From NCBI RefSeq assembly GCF_036038375.1, contig NZ_CP107935.1:9982001-10046000 (forward strand): 64,000 nt of DNA. Reading direction: 5' to 3'. Every line of letters begins with the position of its first letter. Within the stretch, counting starts at the first letter, position 1. The notes beneath the pieces are model-generated. The model had not been told where the DNA came from and ran no database searches. It worked only from the letters and a program-made list of their open reading frames with translations. A program made the translations under genes and the position numbers. The stretch is from Streptomyces sp. NBC_00414. GTDB taxonomy: Bacteria > Actinomycetota > Actinomycetes > Streptomycetales > Streptomycetaceae. Below, piece by piece: positions 25,873 to 34,079 of the stretch.

Positions 25873-27543
25873 TCAGGCCGCATTCCCGCCGCACACGAAA
25901 CTGCCGGCGTTGTCGGGATTCCCGGCCCGGTACCTCGGCCAGCGGGGGTATTCGCACAGCGGCCTGGTCCTGCCGTCGCGTGCGTCGGTCGCGACCGGGG
26001 AGACAGGTTTCCGCTGCTTTTCGGACCACTGCTCGATCGCGGTGACCGAGTCCCAGCCGGGGGCGAACGCGGGGTTGCCGAAGTTCGCGTGGTTGGCGCC
26101 CGGCACGAGGTAGTACCGCATGAATTCCCGTGTCTCACGCGGCCCCGAGGTGCCGGTCACCCGCTCGTAGTAGTCGTTCGTCGAACGGTGCGAGACGAGT
26201 TCGTCGGCAGCACCGTGGATGAGCAGGAGCTTTCCGCCGGACCGCGCGAACGGTCGAAGGTCCGCGTCGTTGAGGTCCTGGATCTCGGACAACCGGCTGA
26301 TGCGGGAAAGCCACTTTCCCGGCTGTTCCGGGTCGACGGCCAGAGGGCTGTGGCCGGGGTCGCGCGTCAGGAAGTACTTGACCCACTGGTCCCAGTACTG
26401 CGTTCCGTATCCGCTGGTGAGAGGCATCGGGTGGGCGGGTGCGGTGGTCCCGAAACCCAGCAGCGGTGTGCGCATGTCGGCACCGGAGAGGAAAGGGAAA
26501 CCGGGGTAGCCCTTTTCACCACTGGCCACCTTGTACGGCCACTTCCACGGGGACGAGATGGCCGTGACCGAGGCGATCTGGCGGTCCGAGAGACATGACG
26601 AGCCGGTGTCGCCGCCATCCGGGCATCGCAGCTTCTCAGGTTCGAAACGGCAGGCATCCGGATTCGAAACGATCCCGTCGGCCAGTCCGTCCTGAGCGTC
26701 GCAGGCCCGGATGACGCTGTCGTACAGCAGCGCCTGCTTTTCGGGCCCGGGGAAGGCGCCGGGCCGCGCCAACAGCTGCGTCGCATGTCCCAGGTAGAGG
26801 ACTTCGGCGAGGTTGTTCCACGCCGGGAACGCCGAGATCACGCCGTCGAAGGCACGGGGCCAGCGCTGCACGACGGCCAGCGCCTCGCGGCCGCCGGTCG
26901 ATCCGCCCGCGAAGTACACGTGCTCGGCTTGCGCCCCGTATCCCCGCCGGATGAGGAACTGGGCCGCGTCGTGGGTCTTCTTCAGCGCGTCGCCCGCGGA
27001 GAAATTCCGGAGTGCCTCGTCGTTGAGGGCGAAAGAGCCGTCCAGCGACGAAACGGGGTGCTTGGCGGGGTCCGCCTGATGCCCGGAATCACTTCCGTAC
27101 GTGGCGTACCCGCGCGCCAGCGGGGTCGGGGCGTTCGCGAGCCCGAAGGGGGCGTTCGCGCGAACGTCGGGAAGGGTGCCGTTGTAGCCGCCACCGCCGA
27201 ACATCATGGATCTGCGGGTCCACTCCAGAGGCAGAGCGACGCGCATCCGGATGGCGGGTGCTGAGGGGTCGACCGGGAAGAGTGCCGCGTCGACACGGCA
27301 GTACGTGACGCTCGTACCGCTGATGGTCTCCGTCACCTCGGACGCGGCATTCACCCGGCCGCCCCCGGTGGGCAGGGAGATCACGGACGCGGGGATACGT
27401 GACCTTGCCAGGGCCTCGCACCGCACCGCGTCGACGGGGGCGGTGGCCGGGCGGGCGTTCGGTGTGGTGCCGAGAAGCGCGGCCACGGCGGTGAGAGTGA
27501 CACCCACACGCACTCCCGTTCTTCCGGTGGTCCTGGGGTCCAT
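25873..27543 (-). CDS. Secreted tannase/feruloyl esterase family hydrolase
   Basis: An alpha/beta hydrolase of the tannase and feruloyl esterase family (PF07519), 556 residues. A signal peptide covers roughly residues 1-35. The nucleophile is Ser215 in FAGGSTGGREAL; the acid is in IHGAADELVSH and the His in VPGANHANFG. Cys pairs typical of the lid region (ACDAQDGLADG, PDACRF) are present. It would release hydroxycinnamic or gallic acids from plant esters outside the cell. It is the last gene of an operon with an acyl-CoA ligase and an MFS transporter. Confidence 0.87.
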   Translation of the reverse strand: MDPRTTGRTGVRVGVTLTAVAALLGTTPNARPATAPVDAVRCEALARSRIPASVISLPTGGGRVNAASEVTETISGTSVTYCRVDAALFPVDPSAPAIRMRVALPLEWTRRSMMFGGGGYNGTLPDVRANAPFGLANAPTPLARGYATYGSDSGHQADPAKHPVSSLDGSFALNDEALRNFSAGDALKKTHDAAQFLIRRGYGAQAEHVYFAGGSTGGREALAVVQRWPRAFDGVISAFPAWNNLAEVLYLGHATQLLARPGAFPGPEKQALLYDSVIRACDAQDGLADGIVSNPDACRFEPEKLRCPDGGDTGSSCLSDRQIASVTAISSPWKWPYKVASGEKGYPGFPFLSGADMRTPLLGFGTTAPAHPMPLTSGYGTQYWDQWVKYFLTRDPGHSPLAVDPEQPGKWLSRISRLSEIQDLNDADLRPFARSGGKLLLIHGAADELVSHRSTNDYYERVTGTSGPRETREFMRYYLVPGANHANFGNPAFAPGWDSVTAIEQWSEKQRKPVSPVATDARDGRTRPLCEYPRWPRYRAGNPDNAGSFVCGGNAA

Positions 27544-27545
27544 GG

Positions 27546-29048
27546 CTATTCCCCTCCTGGTTGACCGGCATGGGTCGGCTCGCCCATTCTCTGGGCACGC
27601 AATTCCGAACGCCGTACCTTGCCCGCCGCGTCGCGCAACGAGTCGTGGACCAGTTCGATCGACTTCGGCAGCTTGTACCGGGAAAGTCGCCCGTCGAGGA
27701 AGACCTGGATGTCATCCGCCGTGACGTCGGCTCTTTCCGGCGTATGGACGATCGCGTGCAGCCGATTTCCGGTGTCGACATCGGGAAGGCCGATCACGAC
27801 CGCGGTCATCACCTGCTCGTGTTCGACCAGCGCGGCCTCGATCTCCGCCGGATACACATTGACCCCGCCCACGGTGATCATGTCCGACCGCCGGTCGAGG
27901 AGGTACAGGTAGCCGTCGGCGTCGAACCGCCCCATGTCCCCGAGAGACGACCAGCCGTCACGTACGGCCGGCTCGGCGCCGATGTAGCGGTACGTGGCAT
28001 CGGTCCCCGGAGTCACCCGCATGTAGATCTCACCCGAGGCACCCGGCGCCGTGATCTCGGCGCCGTCAGGATCGAGCAGTTTCATCTCACCCCACGTCAC
28101 CCGTCCCACCGATCCGACGTGCTCAAGCCATTCGTCCCCGCCGAGGGTGCATCCCGCCTCGGCCTCCGTGCCTCCGTACAGCTCACGGACCCGCTCGGGG
28201 CCCAGCCACTCGATCCACTTCCGCTTCAGCCAGACCGGGCACGGTTCGGCGCAGTGCCATACCGAACGCAGGGAGGCGAGCGTGTACCGGTCGCGGACCT
28301 CGTCCGGGAGCGCCACGATCCGGCGCATCATCGTCGGAACCAGATACACCCAGTCCACACCGTGATCGTCGATCGCGGACAGGGTGCGCTCGGCGTCGAA
28401 GCGGGTCAGCAGGGTCACCGATCCGCCGAGGAAGATCGTCGAAAGGGCGGTCACGAAGGGGGCGTTGTGGTGCAGTGGCGCGGTGATCAGCGCCTGTGCC
28501 CCGGCCTCGATTCCCCACATGTCGGTGTCGAAGCTTGACGTCACCGCAGGTCTGCCGGACAGGATGATCTTCGGGCGGCCGGTCGATCCACCGGAGGTCG
28601 GGGCCTTCCACGAGGTGGCGACCGCCGGTTCCAGGTCGTCGCCGGACTGTCGCGTCCTCAGGTCGTCCACGGTCACAGCCTGCGGGCGGTCGGCGAGCGT
28701 ACCGCCGGGTTCCGTCACCACCACGGCGGGGTCACCGAGTTCGAGGACCGCGTCGAGCTCCGCGGGCCTCATCCGCGTCGACAGCACCTGCGGGGTGGCC
28801 CCGGCCTTGTAGCACGCGAACACGGCCAGGACGAGATCCGTCGAGTTGGGCAGCAGCAGGGACACGATCCGGCCGGTGGTCGCCCCGGCGGCCAGCAGGC
28901 CACGCGCGATCCTGTTGCTGTCACGGTGCAACGCGCTCCAGGTCAGTGTTTCGGTGCCGGCGCGCACCACCACGGTGTCCCCGGTCTCGGCGGCGTACGC
29001 TCCGGGGATCTCGGACAGCGGGAATCCGTCCTGAGGCAGGAAGGTCAC
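27546..29048 (-). CDS. AMP-binding acyl-CoA ligase
   Basis: ANL superfamily ligase of 500 residues. The phosphate loop TSGGSTGRPK, the YGGTEAEAG block, the GDMGRFDADGYLYLLDRRSD region and the C-terminal lysine in DAAGKVRRSEL are all present, so it should adenylate and thioesterify a carboxylate. The GTG at 29048 overlaps the MFS stop (GTGA), and its end lies 2 bases from the esterase start. Together with a feruloyl-esterase-like protein and an importer, an aromatic acid such as a hydroxycinnamate is the likely substrate (4-coumarate- or feruloyl-CoA ligase type), by context only. Confidence 0.87.
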   Translation of the reverse strand: MTFLPQDGFPLSEIPGAYAAETGDTVVVRAGTETLTWSALHRDSNRIARGLLAAGATTGRIVSLLLPNSTDLVLAVFACYKAGATPQVLSTRMRPAELDAVLELGDPAVVVTEPGGTLADRPQAVTVDDLRTRQSGDDLEPAVATSWKAPTSGGSTGRPKIILSGRPAVTSSFDTDMWGIEAGAQALITAPLHHNAPFVTALSTIFLGGSVTLLTRFDAERTLSAIDDHGVDWVYLVPTMMRRIVALPDEVRDRYTLASLRSVWHCAEPCPVWLKRKWIEWLGPERVRELYGGTEAEAGCTLGGDEWLEHVGSVGRVTWGEMKLLDPDGAEITAPGASGEIYMRVTPGTDATYRYIGAEPAVRDGWSSLGDMGRFDADGYLYLLDRRSDMITVGGVNVYPAEIEAALVEHEQVMTAVVIGLPDVDTGNRLHAIVHTPERADVTADDIQVFLDGRLSRYKLPKSIELVHDSLRDAAGKVRRSELRAQRMGEPTHAGQPGGE

Positions 29049-30391
29049 GGAAGCACCTCCAGGTCGGGCTCGACCGCCGTGGTCCGGGCGGTCTTCCTGT
29101 CCTCTTTCCGCAGAGCCCAGCGCAGGGCCACCGCGAGTGCGCCGCCGACGAGGGACGTGGCGATGACGATGGGGAAGCCGGAGGTCGGATCCCCGGAGTC
29201 CGACTCGGCCAGCCCGAACAGGTACGGGCCCACGAACCCGCCGGTCAGGCCGACCGTGTTGATGAAGGCCAGCCCGGCGGCCGCCACGATTCCCGACATC
29301 CGCGCCATGGCCACGGACCAGAAGATCGGCAGGGTGGCGAACGTGAAGACGGACATGACACCGATCAGGGCGATGCGCACGCCCGGCGAGGAAACCGCCA
29401 GGAAGACCGCCGCGACCAGGGCGGGCGCCGCGGCGAGGACGCCGATGGTGAGGGACTCGCGCGGGACACGGCGGAAGACCAGCGGCATCACCAGCACGCC
29501 GATCATGCCTCCGATCCCCGTCACCCCGCTGAGCAGGCCGATCAGGAACGACCCGCTCACGTCCAACGACTCGATGATCGAGGGCACGTTGAACGTCACG
29601 CCGTTCATCGTGACCTGGTTGAGGAAGTAGATGACCCCGATGAGGAGGATGAACGGCCGCCCGAACGCCTGCCCCATGTTGCCTCTGAGGGCGTGCCCGG
29701 GGTCCGGACCGGATCCCCGGCCGGCCTGCTCGCTCAGCGCCGCCGCCTCGTCCGCGGTCAGCCATGTCGCATCGGCGGGCACCTCCGGCAGGAAGGCCAG
29801 GACGACCAACCCGATGACCATGGTGATCAGTCCCTCGATCAGGAACATCCACTGCCAGCCGTGGAGTCCACCCACGTCGTCCAGCTCCATCAGGGCGCCG
29901 CCGAGCGGACCGCCCAGGAGCAGACCGAGCGTGGGCGCGAGGTACACGAACCCGATCGCGGTGGCACGCTCCTTCTGCCCGAACCACTGGGTCACCATGA
30001 ACATCATCGCCGGATAGAGACCGGCCTCGGCCGCACCGAGTGCGATCCGCCCGATGTAGAAGGTGACGTCGTCGTGGATGAACATCATGAGCGACGTGAC
30101 CGCGCCCCAGCTCAGAGCGATCCGCGCGATCCAGCGTCGTGGTCCGATCCGGTACATGACCAGGTTGCTCGGGACCTCGAAGAGCGCGTACGTCAGGAAG
30201 AAGAGACCCGCGCCGAGGCCGAAGGCGGCCGCACTGATGTCCACGTCCGCCCGCAGGTGGGTCTTCGCCAGAGCGATGTTCGTCCGGTCGACGTAGGACA
30301 TGAAGTAGGCGAGGCACAGGACCGGCAGCAGCCGCAGCATCGCCTTTCGGACGGCGACGGTGTAGAGACCGCCGACGGCAGGAATCGACAT
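29045..30391 (-). CDS. MFS transporter, anion:cation symporter type
   Basis: About 448 residues and twelve membrane segments. The first helix ends in SYVDRTNIALAK and the cytoplasmic loop has RWIARIALSWGAVTSLM, both typical of the anion:cation symporter (phthalate/tartrate permease) family that takes up aromatic and sugar acids. I chose the ATG at 30391, with GGGGAG eight bases upstream; a GTG at 30400 lies on top of that site. It is the first gene of the ligase/esterase operon and would import the acid released outside. Confidence 0.88.
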   Translation of the reverse strand: MSIPAVGGLYTVAVRKAMLRLLPVLCLAYFMSYVDRTNIALAKTHLRADVDISAAAFGLGAGLFFLTYALFEVPSNLVMYRIGPRRWIARIALSWGAVTSLMMFIHDDVTFYIGRIALGAAEAGLYPAMMFMVTQWFGQKERATAIGFVYLAPTLGLLLGGPLGGALMELDDVGGLHGWQWMFLIEGLITMVIGLVVLAFLPEVPADATWLTADEAAALSEQAGRGSGPDPGHALRGNMGQAFGRPFILLIGVIYFLNQVTMNGVTFNVPSIIESLDVSGSFLIGLLSGVTGIGGMIGVLVMPLVFRRVPRESLTIGVLAAAPALVAAVFLAVSSPGVRIALIGVMSVFTFATLPIFWSVAMARMSGIVAAAGLAFINTVGLTGGFVGPYLFGLAESDSGDPTSGFPIVIATSLVGGALAVALRWALRKEDRKTARTTAVEPDLEVLP

Positions 30392-30524
30392 CCTTGTCAC
30401 TCCCCATGAGATCGGGCCCGGACGTGGGCGCTTGCGTGGTCGAAAGGTCGAGAGGTGGAGAAGGCGGGAGTTCGAGTCACAACGATGTGGCGTGGGGCGA
30501 GGTTAGAGCCACGCACGCCCGCCA

Positions 30525-30530
30525 TATGAT
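30525..30530 (+). promoter_or_regulatory. -10 box of the PucR-type gene
   Basis: TATGAT about 36 bases before the regulator start is a near-consensus -10. The -35 region is weak (TTAGAG at 30503-30508), as expected for an activator-dependent or self-regulated promoter. GCGTGG/CCACGC (30490-30514 area) forms a small inverted repeat beside it. Confidence 0.4.
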
Positions 30531-30565
30531 GGAAAGCTCCTCCACTCATCACGAAGCCGGGGTGT

Positions 30566-32461
30566 ATGAATCCACCACCTCAGTCCTCCGCGGAGTCGGC
30601 GACGGCAGGGACAGACTCCGACGCGGCCGAAGGTGAACTGGCCGCCTACCGGCTGCGCCGCGAGCGCGAACTCAACAGCCTGTACACGACGGCCCGGTCC
30701 CTGACCGCGCTCGGCGAGGTCGACGAGGTCCTGCATTCGATCGTGCGGCACGCCCACGAGCTGATCGGCAGCGACTTCGCGTATCTGTCGCTGCTGGACG
30801 CGGAGGGGTACCTCACCGTGAGAGCGTCCGCCGGCACGATCTCGTCGGAGTTCTCGTCGGGCCGGATGCCGCCCGGAACAGGCCTGGGCGGACGTGTGAT
30901 CGAGTCCGGCGTTCCCTTCTGGGTCAGCAACTACCGAGAGGCCCAGGTCCTCCCGCACGACCCCGCGTTCGACCTGCTCGTGCCCCGCGAAGGACTCATG
31001 GCACTGCTGGGCGTACCGCTCATGGTGGGTGACCGCGCCATCGGCGCCCTCTTCGCCGCCGACCGCACCGAGCGTCCCTTCGAGAAGGACGAAGTGGCCC
31101 TCTTCAGCGCTTTCGCCGGCCATGCCGCGGTCGCCCTCAACAACGCGCGGCTCTACGAGGAGTCCCGCGTCTCGCTGCGGCGCCTGGAGGACGCGTACCG
31201 CACGATCGAGGACCAGGTCACCACCATGGAACGGGCGGCGGCCGTCCACGAGGCCCTGACGCACGCGGTGCTGACCGGTGGTGGGCCCGGTGACATCGCG
31301 CAGCTCCTGGTCGAGCACCTGCGGGGCACGGTGACGGTCCGGGGCCGGGACGACGAGGTCCTCGCGATCCGCTTCCCTCGAGGACGGGACGGCGACGCCG
31401 ACCGGAACGTACCTCCGGACGCGCCTCGGAACCTGCCTCGGGACACCGCGCGGGACATGCCTTCGGACGTGCCTCGGGACGTGTGCGAGGAAGCACGCGA
31501 CACCGGGCGGTGTGTCTCGACGCAAGGTGCGGACGGCTACTTCCGCAGCGTGGTGGCCGTCCGGCCCGGCGGAAACCATTTCGGCTTCCTGTCCCTGGCG
31601 TGCCGCGCAGCGCCGGAGCCCGCGGACGTCCGCATGCTGGAGCGCTCGGCACAGATCATGGGCCTGCTGTTCCTCATGCGCGATGCCCATGCCGAAGCGG
31701 AGGAGCGGGTCCGGGGTGAGCTGCTCATGGAACTCATGTCCCGCTCGCCTCTGCATCCGGCCCAGCGCGACCGGGCTCTCGCCCGTGGCGTCGACGTCGA
31801 CCACCTCGACGTCCTCGTCGTGGTCGACTGCCCCGAAAGGACCGCGAGCGAAGTCGTCCGGCAGTTGAAACCCCTCTCGACCGAGCGGTCGGGGCTGGCG
31901 GGCGAATATCTGGGCCGGCCGACGATGCTGCTGCACGCCGACGACGTGGAGGATGTCGCGCGCACACTGCACCGCAGGCTGCGCCGCACGCTCGGTGTGC
32001 CCGTACTCGTGGTCGCCGACCGGATCGCGGGCGAGCGGTCCCGCGCGTTCACGCTGGCACAGCGCTGCGTCAGGGTGATCCGCTCCCTGGGGGAGAACGA
32101 CCGCGGGGCAAGCGCTCAGCAGTACGGGATGTACGCGCTCGCCTTCGACCCCGAACGCTCGGGCGACCTCGACCGGTTCCTCACCGACAGCATCGGTACG
32201 CTGCTGGAGTACGACCGGCGACGGTCGACCGACCTCGTGGCCACGGCGTCCGCCTACTTCGCCCACTCCCGGAACCTGAGCCGGACGGCCCGCGCCCTGC
32301 ACGTACACCTGAACACGTTGCTGAAGCGCCTGGACCGTATCGGCTCCCTGCTCGGCGAGGACTGGCGCTCGCCGGACTCGGCGCTGCGCCTCCAGCTGGC
32401 CCTGAGACTGCACGAGTTGAGGGCGGCGGTCGACGGGAACTCGCCGGACACCAGCGGTTGA
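30566..32461 (+). CDS. GAF-PucR family transcriptional regulator
   Basis: 631 residues. Residues about 35-180 are a GAF sensor domain (SLTALGEVDEVLHSIVRHAH to FAGHAAVALNNARL), a coiled linker follows, and the C-terminus is a PucR-type helix-turn-helix (TASAYFAHSRNLSRTARAL, HVHLNTLLKRLDRI). The middle contains a low-complexity stretch (about residues 278-305) of repeated Pro-Arg-Asp-type motifs. It is divergent from the transporter-ligase-esterase operon, so it likely activates it in response to an aromatic acid. PucR-type GAF regulators commonly control catabolic genes next to them. Confidence 0.85.
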   Translation: MNPPPQSSAESATAGTDSDAAEGELAAYRLRRERELNSLYTTARSLTALGEVDEVLHSIVRHAHELIGSDFAYLSLLDAEGYLTVRASAGTISSEFSSGRMPPGTGLGGRVIESGVPFWVSNYREAQVLPHDPAFDLLVPREGLMALLGVPLMVGDRAIGALFAADRTERPFEKDEVALFSAFAGHAAVALNNARLYEESRVSLRRLEDAYRTIEDQVTTMERAAAVHEALTHAVLTGGGPGDIAQLLVEHLRGTVTVRGRDDEVLAIRFPRGRDGDADRNVPPDAPRNLPRDTARDMPSDVPRDVCEEARDTGRCVSTQGADGYFRSVVAVRPGGNHFGFLSLACRAAPEPADVRMLERSAQIMGLLFLMRDAHAEAEERVRGELLMELMSRSPLHPAQRDRALARGVDVDHLDVLVVVDCPERTASEVVRQLKPLSTERSGLAGEYLGRPTMLLHADDVEDVARTLHRRLRRTLGVPVLVVADRIAGERSRAFTLAQRCVRVIRSLGENDRGASAQQYGMYALAFDPERSGDLDRFLTDSIGTLLEYDRRRSTDLVATASAYFAHSRNLSRTARALHVHLNTLLKRLDRIGSLLGEDWRSPDSALRLQLALRLHELRAAVDGNSPDTSG

Positions 32462-32509
32462 GGTGACCCCCCGGCAGGCCCGTACGGGAACGCGACGACA
32501 GAAGCCCGG

Positions 32510-34072
32510 TCAGATCCCCGTCACCTTGCTGCTCGCCGAGATCTCGTACACCAAGGTCACTGTGCGGCGACCGCCCGGAGGGACCGTGACGTCCCAACGG
32601 GCGATCCCCTCGGCGCCGACAGTGTCGGGCGCGGGGGAGCAGACTTCCGTACGCACGCGGATCTCGACTCCAGAGACCTCGGAGACGGGCAAGCGTTCCC
32701 GGAGGACGACGACTCGCGCGCCGTGGTCTCCCGGGGCGGCGAAGTGGGACAGGTGCAGACGCACCGTCCGGGTGACCAGGGTGCGCTGGGACATTCCGGC
32801 GGTCGTACGGGACTCCTCGGTGTGCCGGACCACCCGGTGGTCGTCGGAGCTGCCGAAGGCCAGCTCGACGGGCGCCCCGGGGGCCGCGAACTCCAGCGTC
32901 GAGCGGCCGACGAAACCGCTGCCGCGGACCAGGTCGACGGGGCCCGCGAGCAGCGCGTGCCCGGACCGGTTCTCGAACCGCACCACCTGGGTGACCAGTG
33001 GGGAGAGCTCGGGCGAGCAGGCGTACTCCGTGCCGGCCGCCGTGGTGAAGGCGGAGAGCGGTACCCGGTGGGCGCGGCCGTCGCCGGGGACGGACACCGG
33101 AGCGGGGGAGCGGAACACCCGTGTCTCGCCCGCGTCGTCGACGCCCGGGAGGCCGAGCACCGGAGCCTGGCCGAGGTCCCCGATCTCCTCCTCCCTCAAC
33201 TCGACGTCCACCGTGCGGCGTTCGGCCGACGAGCGGTCCCGCAGGGTCAACCTGTCCTGGCCCAGTCGCGGCGGCTCGGTGGCCAGCGCGGAACGGGCCG
33301 TCGACAACGTCAGGCGTACGTTCGACCAGTCCTCCCCGGTGCGCTGCCAGACCATCGCGTCCGTTTCGAGCGTCAGGGAGTCACTGTCGAGCACGGCCCG
33401 GTAGGCGGGTCGCCACAGCGCACACGGCAGGAGGTGGCTCAGGCGCAGCCCGACCCGCCCGGCGGTCTCGGCCTCCACGGTCAGCTCGACATGGCCGACC
33501 AGTTCGGTGGGCTTGTCCTCCGCGAGGTGCAGGGTGTGCCGCGCCTCGCGGAGTTCGACCTCGACCGCCGCCAACCTGGCGTCCGTGGAACGGAGTTGCT
33601 CGCCGTACGTGTCGCGCTCGGTGTCCGCCCGGTCCAGTTCGCCGGTCCACCGGGGCCTGTCCACGGCACCGGTGCCCGCGCTCCGGCCGATCTCCCGCAA
33701 CAGGTCGGCGGCCAGCCGCCCCAGCAGATCGAGACGGACGAGGAGGCGGTCGCGTACCCGTCCCAGGTCGCGCTGTTCCTCCTCCAGGAGGTGCACCCGC
33801 CGACGCAGTGCCGAGTCGTCGGCGGGGGACGGCCGGGGGTCGCGCGGCGCCCAGGTGCGTACGATCCGCGCGTCGAGGACCGTGGCGGGGTGCCCGGTCG
33901 TCAGCTCGGCGTGGAGCGAACGGTCGACGGCCAGCGCGCTGACCGGGCCGAGCCGCAGCCGCTGTACGCCGGGCCGCAGATCCAGGACGGCGGTACGTTC
34001 GACGAGGGCGCGGTCCTCCATGCAGGTGACGGCGGTGACGGGCAGGGCGATCGGCTGCGCATCCGTGGACAT
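32510..34072 (-). CDS. DUF4139 (MuiA-like) protein, second of a tandem pair
   Basis: A 520-residue soluble protein with the two halves of the mucoidy-inhibitor MuiA-like family: an N-terminal DUF4140-type part, a long coiled region (RRRVHLLEEEQRDLGRVRDR through ARHTLHLAEDK), and DUF4139 with YRAVLDSDSLTLETDAMVWQ and RTGEDWSNVRLTLSTA. The ATG at 34072 follows the upstream paralogue by 7 bases, with AGGAG eleven bases before it. The family has no firm biochemical role. It is a shorter paralogue lacking the proline-rich insert of its neighbour. Confidence 0.8.
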   Translation of the reverse strand: MSTDAQPIALPVTAVTCMEDRALVERTAVLDLRPGVQRLRLGPVSALAVDRSLHAELTTGHPATVLDARIVRTWAPRDPRPSPADDSALRRRVHLLEEEQRDLGRVRDRLLVRLDLLGRLAADLLREIGRSAGTGAVDRPRWTGELDRADTERDTYGEQLRSTDARLAAVEVELREARHTLHLAEDKPTELVGHVELTVEAETAGRVGLRLSHLLPCALWRPAYRAVLDSDSLTLETDAMVWQRTGEDWSNVRLTLSTARSALATEPPRLGQDRLTLRDRSSAERRTVDVELREEEIGDLGQAPVLGLPGVDDAGETRVFRSPAPVSVPGDGRAHRVPLSAFTTAAGTEYACSPELSPLVTQVVRFENRSGHALLAGPVDLVRGSGFVGRSTLEFAAPGAPVELAFGSSDDHRVVRHTEESRTTAGMSQRTLVTRTVRLHLSHFAAPGDHGARVVVLRERLPVSEVSGVEIRVRTEVCSPAPDTVGAEGIARWDVTVPPGGRRTVTLVYEISASSKVTGI

Positions 34073-34079
34073 GTGTGTG

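Noticed and set aside
27546-30407. A 953-codon single minus-strand frame
   Set aside because: Its upper two thirds have the shifted frame of the MFS gene; the ligase really starts at the GTG at 29048.
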